Shown here one piece after another: positions 1-10,616 of a DNA stretch of 64,000 nt (the first letter of the stretch is position 1; the number at the start of each line of letters is the position of its first letter). The notes under the pieces are model-generated. The model did not search any database and was not told the DNA's origin. It was given only the letters and a program-made list of their open reading frames with translations. This DNA is from Metarhizium brunneum (Eukaryota; Ascomycota; Sordariomycetes; Hypocreales; Clavicipitaceae). The DNA lies in assembly GCF_013426205.1 (NCBI RefSeq), contig NC_089422.1, positions 868,001 through 932,000 of the forward strand, in the 5' to 3' direction. Position numbers and translations under genes: made by a program.

Positions 1-26
1 GTGTGTGTGTGTGTGTGTGTGTGTGT
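1..26. repeat. (GT)13 microsatellite
   Basis: A perfect GT dinucleotide tract runs from the left edge of the window, so its true length is unknown. It lies in gene-free DNA. Confidence 0.97.
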
Positions 27-2332
27 AGCATTCGACGTGGCGGGAGCTTCCGACATGCGTACCAGCGCCGTAATGTACATGCAAGGCACTCCGCGTTACA
101 CAGCCGTGCACATACATAATGATCAAGCATTCGCCCACAAAACTGTGAGATAAGGTGCATTCGTAGCGGCAAGAGTCACGAGCAAATGGGCTTCACAGTC
201 GTCAACCGAGGAACTCTTCGCGCACTTGTGATCAGGGCAAGATGGTGGTGGTCCGTTCCTCCTCCTCTCAAAGAGGCACTAACACGCACTGGAGGACCAG
301 AGAAGGACAATATACACCCTCTCCGGGTTGGGCACCCTGTCCCATCGTAACAATCACACTCCAGCTTCCTATCGTGGCCATCAGTTCACATTGGTGTGTG
401 GTGGTTTTGTTCGGGCGGTCCGTACGTACGCGATTGAGCTGGGGAGCATCAGCTGAATGATGGCATCCAGGCCACCGCCACAATTTGAGTGATACTGCCT
501 CGCCGCAGTGCGATAGAGAGGAAGCAGCAATTTCACAAAGGTCAGAGAGGCCCTGCAATAGATTCCAGATCCAGGCCTGCAATTGCATCAACTGTCAGTA
601 CTTTTCAGTCCATAGGCTGATTCGGCGCCAGGCACTGCTCCATTCTCGCAACCAAGCCTGAGCCCGGAAAATGCAGTGACAGTGATGGCATTCAAGCGAG
701 AAGATGTCAACGACGGGGGACAGATTAACGTGTAGATTGGCAGAGCCCTGGATCAGAGAAGTCTAAGATGGATTGAAATTGGCTGTGCAGCCCACCTGCA
801 CCTGCAGTTTTCCGCCTCCTAGCTGGTCCTTCCATCTGGTCAGACGGGGCCATGAATGGACAGGCTACCTTGGGTTGTACCTATCTGAAGGCCATCAGCT
901 ACAGTGGGTGCACCTACCTAGGGTAGATGATGAATGGGCATGTGCACGTTTGTCTTTCTCCTGGAAGGTGCTGTGCACCCAAGTTGCTTTTTGAAGTTCC
1001 CAAGTAACCCCGCCACCGTCCCCCGCAACTGTACATGAGGCAGATGACTGACGCCATCCAACCGGTCGTTCTGTCCTAGTTCCCAGCAACTCGGGCCGCC
1101 AATCCATCAGACTGCTCCACTCTATGTGCAGGCGGCGCCATGTGCAGGAGCAGGAGCAGGAGCAGGAGCAGGAATAACATGAACATGAGCATGGAACATG
1201 GGCATGAGCACGAAGTAAACAGTGCGTGGAAGCAATTAAAGTTACTCAACCACCTGCAGAGGAGTGCGTGTCACCACTTGCGCACGCAGTCTGTTAAACG
1301 ACGTTATCCTTAGCAAATGCATACAGGCACTTGGAGGTTGGTGTTGCCACTGTCCCCCGTCGTTGATTGTGTTCTGCCCACCAACAGATTTAAAGCTGGC
1401 CAGGATGACATTGCGCCTGATCAAATCCCTCACCCGCGCGCCATTGGACTTGCTCCCCTCGACCTGGGGTGCTCAGCGGAGGCAGGAACTAAAGGAGCTT
1501 GGGGGCGATTGTTGCAACTCATTCTAAAAGAGTGAGTCCTCATCTGCCCATGTCCTCACTCAAGTGGTGGTGTTGGCTGATTCCTTGTAGTTCGTCAACG
1601 AAATCGCCAAGGTACCACATCCACGTTTCTGCACCGGCATTGGAACCCCAGCCCGTAGCTTCAATAGTTCTCCCGAGCCTGTTAACGAACGAAAAAACCT
1701 CCTTTGGTGGGTAGCTTTGCAAGAACAAAACACCTTTCATCCAGGAACCAATCTATGGGGGGTTAAACCGTCTATGTATTCCCAAGCCAGGCTCACGGCT
1801 TGGCCCGTTGAGGAACCGCCATTGACATTGAACGATCTGCGCCCGTCAGTGAATGCCCCCAACATTCTCCAATCACGCGCTGGCGTGATAATCTCTCTTC
1901 CCCCCCAGAAGAGACCGGCAGCCACAGCGAAAGACCCAGCCAGGCCAGACGACGGCCAGACAAGCCGTGCACCCACCATCTTGTTGCCGCGCTTAGCTTC
2001 GACGTCGAAGGCGCGAGAGCAGACCTCCGGTTCTCCCACCTTCACCCTTCCTTATCTCGTACTTGTGCCGGTGCGTCGTGGACTTGGCTCCCGTCGACGT
2101 CGCTTCTTCGAGATCATGCACGATTGTGCACGACTTCACCATCACAGACAATCATCGGCCAAGCACTCGTGCTCTTCTTCAATGCCAGCAGCACCACCAA
2201 TCAGCCCCGAACCCCCAATAACTGTCGCTGTCGCTGAACCGTCTCGAGGGCATTGACGGGCTCGTCCACTAAGCCGTGAAGGCTTTTTGCCTTTTTTAGG
2301 CGCTCTCGCACGCCTTGCGCGTGTTGCCCATC
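27..2332. other. Gene-poor region upstream of the CNL1-like gene
   Basis: I see no supported gene here. Open frames on both strands are short, overlap each other antiparallel and show no recognisable domain. The longest, 1717-2256 (+), is probably the promoter and leader of the gene at 2333. A hexanucleotide repeat lies at 1145-1173 and an imperfect CATGAG-type array at about 1178-1211. The last 300 bases are rich in C/T, as is common in fungal promoters and 5' leaders. Confidence 0.6.
1145..1173. repeat. (CAGGAG)n minisatellite, about 4.8 units
   Basis: Four perfect CAGGAG units plus a partial fifth. The DNA just after it (about 1178-1211) is a looser array of ATGAACATGAGCATGG-like units. 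No long frame uses the repeat. Confidence 0.9.
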
Positions 2333-2860
2333 ATGACGACCAATGCTGTGCCGGACACGCAACTAGGTCTCTCACAAGAGGAGATACAGCTCCTGCGGCA
2401 AGGCCAAGCAGCACTCGGAGGGGGATCGACCAGCTCCCGCACCGCCAGCAGAGCGAGCAGTCAAGGCCTACTACTACTAGACAGCTCCTCTCTTGCTGCT
2501 CTGGGAAGGTACTTTGATCGGTTGATGGCAAATATCGAACAAAACATACGATATCTTAGCGAGCAAGCACAGATGTTCACCCAAGTACAATATGACCGTG
2601 CTGGAAATATCATCGACGGCGCCGATGCAGAAATTGAGAGATATCGGCAGATTCTAGTGCAACTTGACGAGCTAGAGACGGACTTTGACCGAATAGCCCA
2701 TATCAAAGAAATCGTGAAGGGGTATCGGTCCAGAGTGGAGGAGCTTGAGCGAGACTTGGAAACAAGCGGAACGTCTAGTCGGCACCACAAGCATTCATCC
2801 CACAAGCATTCACATTCCCACTCGCATAAGCAAGGCTCGTCTCACAGGAGTAGGCACTAA
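2333..2860 (+). CDS. CNL1: BLOC-1 subunit CNL1-like coiled-coil protein
   Basis: Single exon, 175 aa, starting at the first ATG of its frame (MTTNAVPDTQLGL). BLOC-1 proteins are small helical subunits that act in endosome maturation and endolysosomal sorting. The central part is predicted helical: a segment around LDSSSLAALGRYFDRLM is followed by a heptad-like stretch (QLDELETDFDRI...VKGYRSRVEELERDL) that resembles the CNL1/BLOC1S4-type core. The N-terminal 45 residues are Ser/Gly rich. The C-terminal 25 residues are an unusual His/Ser/Lys tail (HHKHSSHKHSHSHSHK), which may bind metal or be only low-complexity. No intron is needed. Family assignment rests on the coiled-coil pattern, so another small BLOC-1-like or KxDL-type protein is possible. 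Confidence 0.65.
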   Translation: MTTNAVPDTQLGLSQEEIQLLRQGQAALGGGSTSSRTASRASSQGLLLLDSSSLAALGRYFDRLMANIEQNIRYLSEQAQMFTQVQYDRAGNIIDGADAEIERYRQILVQLDELETDFDRIAHIKEIVKGYRSRVEELERDLETSGTSSRHHKHSSHKHSHSHSHKQGSSHRSRH

Positions 2861-5341
2861 ACGAAAAATCGATATGTCCACTCAGGTCACCTTTACCAGC
2901 AGGAGCATCATCCAATACGAACAAAAATATATATACTACAGAGCCTCATCAGCTATCCCGCCCCGCGGCCACGATTTATCTACATCTAAAGGAAATCCAT
3001 GTATCCTCCACACGAACGCTAGCTGGACGAGATCAAGGTTGGATTGTACGAATGAGGAGGGAAGGAGATGATCAGAAAGGGAACCTCAAAGATGAAACAG
3101 AGGCCTCACGGCCGCGCAAAGATATGGATAGGCCTCACGGCCTCGTTGACTTATTCATCTGGCGTTTGTTAATTTCCCACCCCCGACTTGAGCACATTTA
3201 TGGGTTGTCTTTTTTTTTCTTCTTTTTTTTTTAATATCTTGCACTTGGAACAATTTTACCCGATCTTGGCGCAGATCCATGATCCTTTTGATTTTGCTTC
3301 GGATTAAATATCCCGCCAGTTACCGATGGAGTACGCACAATTTAGGGGAGAAAAACGTCTCCTTATGTCAGCTACCAAAACACTTCTGCAAATTATCGGA
3401 CCAAACTCTCCCGGCGTTTTACTCTGTGGCAGCAGATGGCATAAAGTATGGTGTAATGGACTTGGTTGTTTTGCTTTCATTGTCATGTTTTATACCCGGT
3501 GGATTAACAAAAAAAGACTGTTGCCAATCGCGAGATAACCTTTTGGGGGCACCGCTGGACTGGGGCGGCGTTGGGACACTGGAGTCTTTCTTTTCTCATA
3601 TTTTTTTTCTTTCCATTTTTGTCTCTTACCTAGCTTTGGGGGAGGTAACACCAAGCGGAAGGACTGTGGAGGGGAGTGTCTGAGACGTTTGCAGGAAGAG
3701 GTTTACGGGGTAGTCCAGACTAAAATGCGACACCTTCGCGTCGAACACTTGACCGTGGTGCCAATTTCGGTGTAAACCAGGTAGTCGGTTGGCCCGAACC
3801 CCTCACTCGCTCAGTACCGTGCAAGAACAAGAACACGAGCTTGTGCCCGATGCCATTGATCCAATGAGAGGGGACGTCTATAGGCACCCAAATGGATCTT
3901 GTTTGTCACTGCCCATGCTGTCGGGTTACCGGATAAAACGTCGCCTCGCATCATTGACAGATTTGAGGGCTGCGGCGGATGTGCGAAATGTCCCGCCTCG
4001 TTGCCATGGATTGCGCGACCCATGTTCTCCGTACATATGTGGAAAGGGATGTCGCCGGTTGGCTCGGTGGGATTCGCAAATGCTACGTGAAGCGGCAATG
4101 GACATGGCATCTGTATCCAACAAGAATCGAGTACGACGAGGCTTTGCTCGACCAGCAAAAGGGGTCCTCGGCACGCTCCCCGCGCGCCAAGTTGACGCCG
4201 TTTTAGACGCAATTCCCGCACCCTCCTCGACTGACAAGGTCAGGCGGCGAAATTGGTATGCCGGAACAGCAGGTATATCATGCCTAAATCCGGAGTAATA
4301 GGCAGCAGTAAAAGCCAAGGCGCTTTTGACAGGCGCTGACAAGGTCTGCCGTTGCCGGTCTAGGCATGACGGCACCTGCGAGCCCGGTTACATCATCGCA
4401 CAGGGGGAGCACTTCTTGGACATTGATCAGGACCATTCGACATCAGTTACAAATAGTAACACCTCAGGACAACGCCGCGGCCTCGTCAGACTACACATAC
4501 GACACCGTGTCTATCGTCTCTTACGCTCCAGCCGCCGGTCATCGAGCCCAATGACGATGCCGGTATCCAAGCACTTTATGTTCCAATAAGTTGGAAATAA
4601 GACTAGAAAACCTGTCCGTGCGTAAAGTCATCACGGTTTTGAGAAAGATACACAGCTCAGCTAGTCCAGGTAGCCAACGCTTGGCGTTCATGTACTACTG
4701 TATATGGTCATTGACCAAATAATGCAAATTAGTCTGGCCGGCTAGCATAATACGTCGATCCCCAGACTCATTTTCATGTTCCATCAGCAAGTCTGCCTAT
4801 CGAAGCAAGAATCTTCAATACGACAAACACCAATCTAAATCGCATGATTTTCGAATCGCACACGTCACTTTCGTCAATCACAAAGCCTCACAACATATGA
4901 GATGAATAAATTCGGCCGCCAAGCAGCACACAACACATGTATCTACACGCCCAAACCTCCTCCTCCCTACCCCCCCTTTCCCCAAACGAGTCTCATGAAG
5001 AAGTGAGGCCGCGAGTCAATTCAATCCTGAAACAAAGAAAAACCACGAGTCACATGTAAACCATCTTGTCCATAACGCCAGAGCATGCCCATATTCGTAA
5101 CCCTCGTCCCCATTACTCTTTCCTCAATACTCCAGCATCTATCCAACTTGCTCCCACCATAAAGCCAGTGTGTCAAACAGGGAAAAAAAAAGGAAAGAAA
5201 AGGAATGTGTAACACAAACAGGAAAACAGCTAATCGTGACGTGCGTGCCCGGTATCGGAGGCATTTCTGATCGTCAAGCTCCTCGCCACAGTTTCACCCC
5301 AACATATTCATGTATTATTCGCCTCGGCGAAGCAAGGATTC
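2861..5341. other. Intergenic region between CNL1-like gene and NIMA kinase
   Basis: About 2.5 kb without a supported gene. It holds the 3' flanks of two convergent genes. Two copies of GGCCTCACGGCC lie at 3102-3113 and 3131-3142, and a pyrimidine tract of 25 bases lies at 3208-3232. Frames at 3279-3683 (+), 3789-4298 (+), 3811-4221 (-) and 3926-4375 (-) overlap antiparallel and match nothing I recognise. Confidence 0.6.
3208..3232. repeat. Polypyrimidine (T-rich) tract
   Basis: 25 bases consisting only of T and C, nearly all T, about 350 bp after the CNL1-like stop codon. No function can be assigned. Confidence 0.9.
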
Positions 5342-7626
5342 CTATACCTTGACAATACGCTTTTGCCTTACTAAAAAGGGACTGGGCATCTCATCTTTCT
5401 CTGGGTCCCAAACAGCTACAGACTCACTGCCGCTGCTGCTGCTGCTGCTGCCACTGCCACTACCTCCGCTCACTCTCCGCTCGCAGACCTTCTCCTTAAA
5501 CATAGCACGCTTAGGGCTGACATTCTCAAGAGTACCACCACCGGCACTCATCGGACGACCTCCAGCGCGAGCTTGTTGCAGTTCAACCAGGGTCCTACCC
5601 TTGATATTGTTCTTAGCCGCCATCTTATTGAGAGCCTCCCCGCCATTGATGTCCTTCTTGACGGAATGTTTCCGCGTCAAGCCGCCGCCTGTATCTGTTG
5701 GCAGGCTTGCCATTGATGGAATCTTGCTGATTTGTCGTGTCGGCGAGCGTGGGCGTGGCTCGGCCTGAGGACCAAATACTGCCTTGGAGACTAATCCGGT
5801 GGCCGACGCCTGAGGCTTGAGGCGGTTGAGAGGGCAGGACTTTTGTGAGGAGAGGACAGGCCGATTCTTGGAAGTAAACGGATTATTGGCAGAGCGAATG
5901 TTCCGCGTGGGTGAGGGGACAATGTCCTCATCGTCAGAGTCGATGGACAGCGGTTCGCGAAGGTCCCATCTAGGATCCGCAGATTTGTTTGCATTGGCTG
6001 CAAAGATGTTGCCCGAATGGCTTGTAGGGGCCTTGGTCGCTCCGCCACGACGGGGAGACAAAGAGAGGTTGGCAATGGCCATGGGACTGGGCGATGCCAT
6101 TTCAACGTCCATTGGCGTCCCAGCGTGGCCGGCAAACATTGTTTGGGCTCGGCCAAATGGTGTTCGTGCTGCTCGTTTCGGCTCTTTTGATGCCTCTGGA
6201 CTGTTGAGAGAGTATTCGCTAGGATCTGTTGTTGAAGGAAACCCATCGCCGCTGCCGCCTGTCGATGATTGCGGAATATCCGGCTTAGCAATAGCTGAGG
6301 CATAATCTTCAATGGGAAGGGTCGCTTCTGGCTGTACAAGATTGGAATGCTTTAGTTTTTGTAATTCGGCGTCGACGCGTACTTGAATCTCCTCCTCAAA
6401 TCGCTGTTGTAGTTGTTCGATTTCCACATTGGCAAGGCGATCAATCTCAAGCCGAGCCTTGACCTCCCACTCCATCCGCAGTTGGGAATCAATCTCCTCC
6501 CGCATCATCTGTCTCTCTCGTTCAAGGTTGGCAATTCTCTCATTCAACTCCTTTTCCTTCCGGTGGAGAAGATCTTCCTTTGCGCGCAAGGACTTGTTCA
6601 AGTCGACGACTTCTTTCTCCTTGCGCATCAACTTGACAACTGGCAAATCGAGCAACTGAACCGTGTCTGGTCGCCTGTCTGGATTCACCTTAAGACAGTC
6701 TCGGATAACCTGATTCAGCTCAGGGGAGTACATTTCAGGCAACGTAGCGATCTTTCCCTCCTTAATCTTCTGTACCAATTGGAAGTGTGTCTTTGCGTTA
6801 AAAGGAGGCTCCCGTGCACAGAGTTCGTAAATGATGCAACCGAGTGACCAAATGTCTGACTTGAGAGTGTACTTCTCCGCCGCACAAATCTCAGGCGACA
6901 TGTAGAAGGGCGTGCCGACATATGTAGATGCAAAGTCATGAGACTTGATCATCTTGGATAATCCAAAGTCTCCCAACTTGACCGAGTTATCTTCTCCCAG
7001 AAAGACTAGATGCTGTCAGTATTCATTCACCGCCATAATGGCAATAATCACGACGTACCATTCTCAGGCTTCAGGTCTCGGTGAAGAATAGTCATGGCAC
7101 CGGCAGGCACCTTTGGCGTCCCATTTGCACTCCCCTGCGTCAAACCAAGTGCATTCGCACCCGCCTCGGGCGGATCAACACCGTAGTGGCATCGGTACAG
7201 CGCCATGACGAGTTGGCTGAAAATACTCCATACGAAGCTCTCCTGTGCTCTCTGCCCCTTGTGCTGCAAGTCCTTGATCACTCGTCCGAGGTCGCCATTC
7301 CCACAGTACTCCATGTACAAGTGAAGGTCCTGGCTGGCTTTGAGGTGCTCGCGGTGGTAGTAGGCGACGATATTGGCGTGGCGCAAGTGTGAGAGGATCT
7401 GGAATTCGGCATGGAGCTGCTCGCGCTCCTTTTGGGACATGCGAAGGTACGAAATCTCCTTGCGGCACATGATGAAGCCGTCGGCCTTTCGGCGCACTTT
7501 TCGAATTACCCCGAAGGAGCCATGGCCTAAGCGAAAGAAGCAGTCAGAACCGGATTCAAGAAGAGGCCGGTAGAGAGACAACGTACCAATCTTCTCCAGG
7601 GTCTCGTACTTGTCTTCCGACGACAT
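5342..7626 (-). CDS. nimA: NIMA-type serine/threonine mitotic kinase
   Basis: Exons 7626-7587, 7526-7059 and 7005-5342 give 723 aa; introns are 60 and 53 bp. NIMA kinases promote mitotic entry, spindle pole function and nuclear pore opening. The N-terminal kinase domain (about 7-305) has the Gly loop GHGSFG, the VAIK-type lysine in MCRKEI, HRDLKPEN, a DFG loop in KLGDFGLSK and MSPE in place of APE. A Gly/Pro/Ala-rich insertion of about 30 residues stands just before HRD, as in fungal NIMA proteins. Directly after the domain is a Glu/Lys/Arg-rich coiled coil, then a disordered Ser/Pro-rich tail with several SP/TP sites and possible degradation signals. Length is close to Aspergillus NimA (699 aa). 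The start is the only ATG before the Gly loop. It shares a 763 bp upstream region with the BTB gene. Confidence 0.93.
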
Positions 7627-8389
7627 GTCGATCGGTACTATTCGAAGCGAGAAGCCAACGTCAATCCCAGGGTGGTGGTGGTGGCTCGTCCTTCAACAAC
7701 CCATACACGCTGGCATGCAGTATGGTAGCAAAAAAAAACTTGCTAGTAATCAAGATCGCTGCGTGGAATATGATGCACCGCAAATCAAGCAACGCAAAAA
7801 AGAAAGCAAACCCTGCTGTGGTTAGTAGTAACAAAGGCTGTTGGTGATGATGTTGGCGATGAGGATGTTTGTCGAGAGAAAGGTGGCTGCTTTTTCGTTG
7901 GACGTCGTTCAAGTTCGGGCACAGGCGCCTGAGAGAAAGAAAGCCTTAGGTTGTCCTGCTCACAGAATAGCGTCGTCCCGGTGTGCATTGAGCCGCGTAT
8001 GGCCAGCGGTTCTGTGAAATTGACCAGGGTGAGAATGACCGGCGTAAACAGTAGCGGTGTTACCACGGCAACGTCTAATCGATAAGCGCACCGCAGAGCG
8101 CCACAGTGGTGGAGCAACAGGGACTGTGGCGGTGTGGAAACGGTAGCAGCGGTGTCCGGCCAATGGCAATGCTTCGGACTTAACAATTGTATAACGACTG
8201 ATTAAGAGCCGCCAAAACGCCATGAGTGGGACAGCGTTTCCTCTTTCAACCAACTGTCATGCATTGCATCTAGAATAGATTTCTTGCCATTTATGTAATT
8301 TCATTTGTTCTCGTCTTCCATGTCTGGATCTGTACAGGGATATACATCGTCTCAACGGGGCAGAGATCTTTGCGCCGCGGCAGCTGAAA
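7627..8389. promoter_or_regulatory. Divergent promoter region, NIMA kinase / ankyrin-BTB gene
   Basis: 763 bp between two divergent start codons. No clear protein is encoded. The right end (from about 8338) stays open in the BTB reading frame and may be an unrecognised 5' exon of that gene (see findings). An A-rich run is present at 7731-7738. Confidence 0.5.
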
Positions 8390-10421
8390 ATGGTGCTTCG
8401 AAAGCACGAATTAGAAGGGAAGCTGGGCGAGGAGAGCGAGATGATCAAGAGCGGCGAGCTGCGCGACGAGAACCCTCTCGACCAGAGCGACGAGTTTAAT
8501 GAATTCCTGCTGGCCTGTAGACACGGCGATTTACGCAAATGCCAGGAATTCATCAGCCAGGGAGTCAACATCAATGGCAAAGACCGATTCGACTATACGC
8601 CACTCATTATTGTGAGCACCAACTACCCTGGAGTCGTCATGCGAGACCACCTCATCTTTTCATCTCCATGGCTGATATTATGTGACAGGCCAGTCTCTGT
8701 GGACATTATGAACTCGTCCAGCTTTTATTAGATTCAGGTATTTCCTCTCCCTCCCGGCAGCCGAGCCCACCAAATGAATCCCAAGGAGCCGAAGCTAAGT
8801 GGCAAAAGGCGCTCTGGCCGAACGCAACACGTTCCAAGGAGAACGCTGCATATACAACGCCCTCAATGATAGAATACGCAATCTCCTGCTGCAGTACGAC
8901 TTCTCCAAGTCTTCAGACCCCTACGTCTACTGGTCCACCCATATATCCGGACTCCTCAACCGCTCCACGCCAACCACATCGGACATCTCGCTGACGTCGG
9001 ACTCGCGCACCTTCAACCTGCACAAGTTTCTCCTGGCCTCAAGGACACCCTACTTTCGCAAGAAGCTGGAGGCACAACCCGAAACCCCGTCATGGCACCT
9101 TGCCAACACCGTCCCCGTGGAAGCCATCCAGATCGTCCTCCGCTACCTATACCTCGGAGACTTGCCCAAGGATCTGGTGCCGGCCGGCAGTCCCATCTCA
9201 GAGGAAGACGTCGTCAAGGGCCTGGATAAGATCAGCAAGCAGCTTGAAGTCGATCACCTCTGGGAGGCCATCCTGGCCGGCAACGACCGCCGCCTAGCGA
9301 GGCAGCGGTACCAAGACGAGGAGGAGCGCGCGCTCAAGCAAATCGGCGACTTTTTCAGCGCCAAGGTCCTGGGGGGCAAAATGCTAGTCGACACCGAGCG
9401 CGTCAACGACGTCAGGTGGAAACACGACAACCCCGCGTTCGCAGACGTGCTCCTCCGCGCGGACGAGACGCACGACGACGACGAGGAGGCCCAGGAAGCC
9501 CCCGTGCTCAACGGCCAGGGCATCCCCATCGGCACCGGCAGACGGCCTCGCAAGTCCGCCCTCTACCCCGTCCACAAGGCCATGCTCATCCGCAGCGGAT
9601 ACTTTGACAGGATGTTCTCGGGGGACTTTGTCGAGTCCCACCGCTCCGAAAACCTGCACATCGTCACCGTGGACTGCACGCCCGCCGTGCTCGAGCTCGT
9701 CCTCACCTTCCTGTACACCGAGAACGCCGCGTGCCCCCTCGAGCACGCCCTCGACCTGCTGTACACGGCAGACATGCTCTTCCTGGATGTGCTGAAGACC
9801 AAGGCCGCGCAGGCCATCAGCACCCTGGGCAGCGGCACGTCCAGCGCCCTCGTCGACCGCACGCACAAACACGCGCGTGGCCTGGCCAACGGCGCCGGGC
9901 ACTCGGAACAGCAGGCGGAGCTGGTGGAAATGGAACCCATAAACATTTACGACGTCATCCACGCGGCTTGGGATCTCCGCGTGCAGAGGCTGGAAGAATT
10001 CGCGGCGCGCTACCTGGCCACCAGGCTGGAGGATTACATTGACGAATCCGATTTCCAGGAACTCATCCGTGAGAGCGCGGAGCGAATCCAGCGTCGTGAG
10101 GAGACGGATACGATTGAGTTGCTAGATGATATACGATATTACTTGTCAGAACGGTTTAGATTACGCTTCGAGGATGCCGGGCTGGATGACATGATGGGCG
10201 AGGATGGGGAGATTGACGCCGAGGCGGCGGTGTCGTTGGCGGAGCAGGGAGATGTCATGGTGAATGGGCATGGTGTACAGAATGGCGTTGGGGGGAACGG
10301 TGTTGTGAAAACTTTGGATGGTGAGATGGCGGAGGATGAGTTTGCATCGGACGCGATCAATTATCAGATTTTGCTAGGCAAGATCGATGCCATGTTGGAG
10401 CGGCTGAAGTTGGATGCGTAG
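8390..10421 (+). CDS. Ankyrin repeat and double BTB/POZ domain protein (ABTB1-like)
   Basis: Exons 8390-8611, 8689-8737 and 8809-10421 give 627 aa; introns are 77 and 71 bp. Residues about 35-100 form ankyrin repeats (DEFNEFLLACRHGDLRKC and YTPLIIASLCGHYELVQLLL, the latter visible only after splicing). Two BTB modules follow: one around FNLHKFLLASRTPYFRKKL and a second from FADVLLRADE through YPVHKAMLIRSGYFDRMF to LELVLTFLYT. A helical BACK-like region and an acidic tail complete it. BTB proteins of this type are thought to be adaptors for Cullin-3 ubiquitin ligases; the substrate is unknown. The 5' end is uncertain: frame-compatible, coding-like sequence continues upstream from ATG 8390 to an acceptor-like GTACAG at 8337, so one or more 5' exons may be missing. 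It converges with the choline kinase, 195 bp apart. Confidence 0.85.
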
Positions 10422-10616
10422 CTTGTAGGTATGATTGGGGCATTGGATTGGATGCAACGCTGCATGTCTAGATGACGTATGTTATGGAAAATAGAATGGC
10501 CACATTATCATGGCATTGACTGTATTCATACTTGGTAGATATCTGCCTATACAGATGCTGGAATATGGCAGCTGCGTTGTTTTGCGTCCAGGTGATCATT
10601 GCATCACTGCATTTTT

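Noticed and set aside
1717..2256. 179-codon plus-strand frame before the CNL1-like gene
   Set aside because: Low-complexity Pro/Ser/Arg composition, no family signal, overlaps an antisense frame, and sits where the promoter and leader of the next gene are expected.
3789..4375. Overlapping frames of 134-169 codons on both strands
   Set aside because: Antiparallel overlapping frames with no motif, typical of GC-balanced non-coding DNA.
9384..9962. 192-codon minus-strand frame
   Set aside because: Antisense shadow of the GC-rich BTB exon.
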